From an uncultured Pirellula sp. (GTDB taxonomy: Bacteria; Planctomycetota; Planctomycetia; Pirellulales; Pirellulaceae): a stretch of 5,543 nt of DNA. The DNA is taken from the NCBI GenBank assembly GCA_903892365.1, contig CAITIF010000209.1, positions 1-5,543 on the forward strand. Reading direction: 5' to 3'. A model generated the notes under the pieces. That model was not told the DNA's origin. It worked only from the letters and a program-made list of their open reading frames with translations, and made no database searches. The first letter of the stretch is position 1. Each line of letters begins with the position of its first letter. Made by a program: the position numbers and the translations under genes. Below are positions 5,401-5,543 of this stretch, piece after piece.

Positions 5401-5543
5401 GACTGCTTCGTAGGGTTGGTGTCGGTGCATTTCGAATTTAGAGTTGGGTAGCCAAGTGCTCTCGATACGGTCCAGCGGATGCTTGCCGTCTCGTGAGGTA
5501 TCGTGAATCTTCGGGCGCAGTTCGCCGGGTTTGTCATACAACA

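Noticed and set aside
1..5543. A defence system, CRISPR array or mobile element
   Set aside because: No spaced direct repeats, transposase, integrase, restriction or toxin-antitoxin genes were found. The Uma2 and 2H remnants are isolated and broken, and do not form a coherent system.

Overview
The window looks like chromosomal DNA of a planctomycete, probably of the Pirellulales (Rhodopirellula/Blastopirellula type). This rests on gene content: a pseudopilin-like N-terminus of the DUF1559 type, a planctomycete-style ECF sigma factor followed by a four-helix membrane protein, a ThuA-domain protein of the DGGAGH/GFTGGHFHDNW subtype, a Uma2-like fragment, and palindromic intergenic repeats. The genus is an inference; no rRNA or other marker is present.

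Every supported gene lies on the minus strand, so the biological order runs from the right end to the left. From the right edge: (1) a TPR lipoprotein (about 4423-5382, upstream limit uncertain because the frame stays open to the edge); (2) a secreted ThuA-domain protein (3388-4320); (3) 24 bp later, a membrane-anchored DUF2459/TIGR02117 protein (2602-3363). Genes 2 and 3 are probably cotranscribed. Spacers with hairpins (4359-4383 and 2541-2581) separate this block from its neighbours.

Next is a two-gene regulatory unit: an ECF sigma factor (1877-2392) and a 205-residue four-helix membrane protein (1198-1815). The membrane protein is a candidate sensor or anti-sigma partner. A 61-base imperfect palindrome (1080-1140) lies downstream.

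The stretch 436-919 is degenerate. It holds the N-terminal 39 codons of a Uma2-like (DUF820) gene, running without a gap but in another frame into a 2'-5' RNA ligase-like (2H phosphoesterase) gene. The second gene lacks its N-terminus and carries a one-base frameshift near its C-terminus. After a gene-free spacer (125-435), the left edge holds the first 41 codons of a DUF1559 pseudopilin-like protein.

I see no defence island, CRISPR array, transposase, tRNA or rRNA. The most interesting points are the fused remnants, the frameshifted 2H gene, the sigma/membrane-protein pair and the mutually exclusive hairpins ahead of the ThuA gene.
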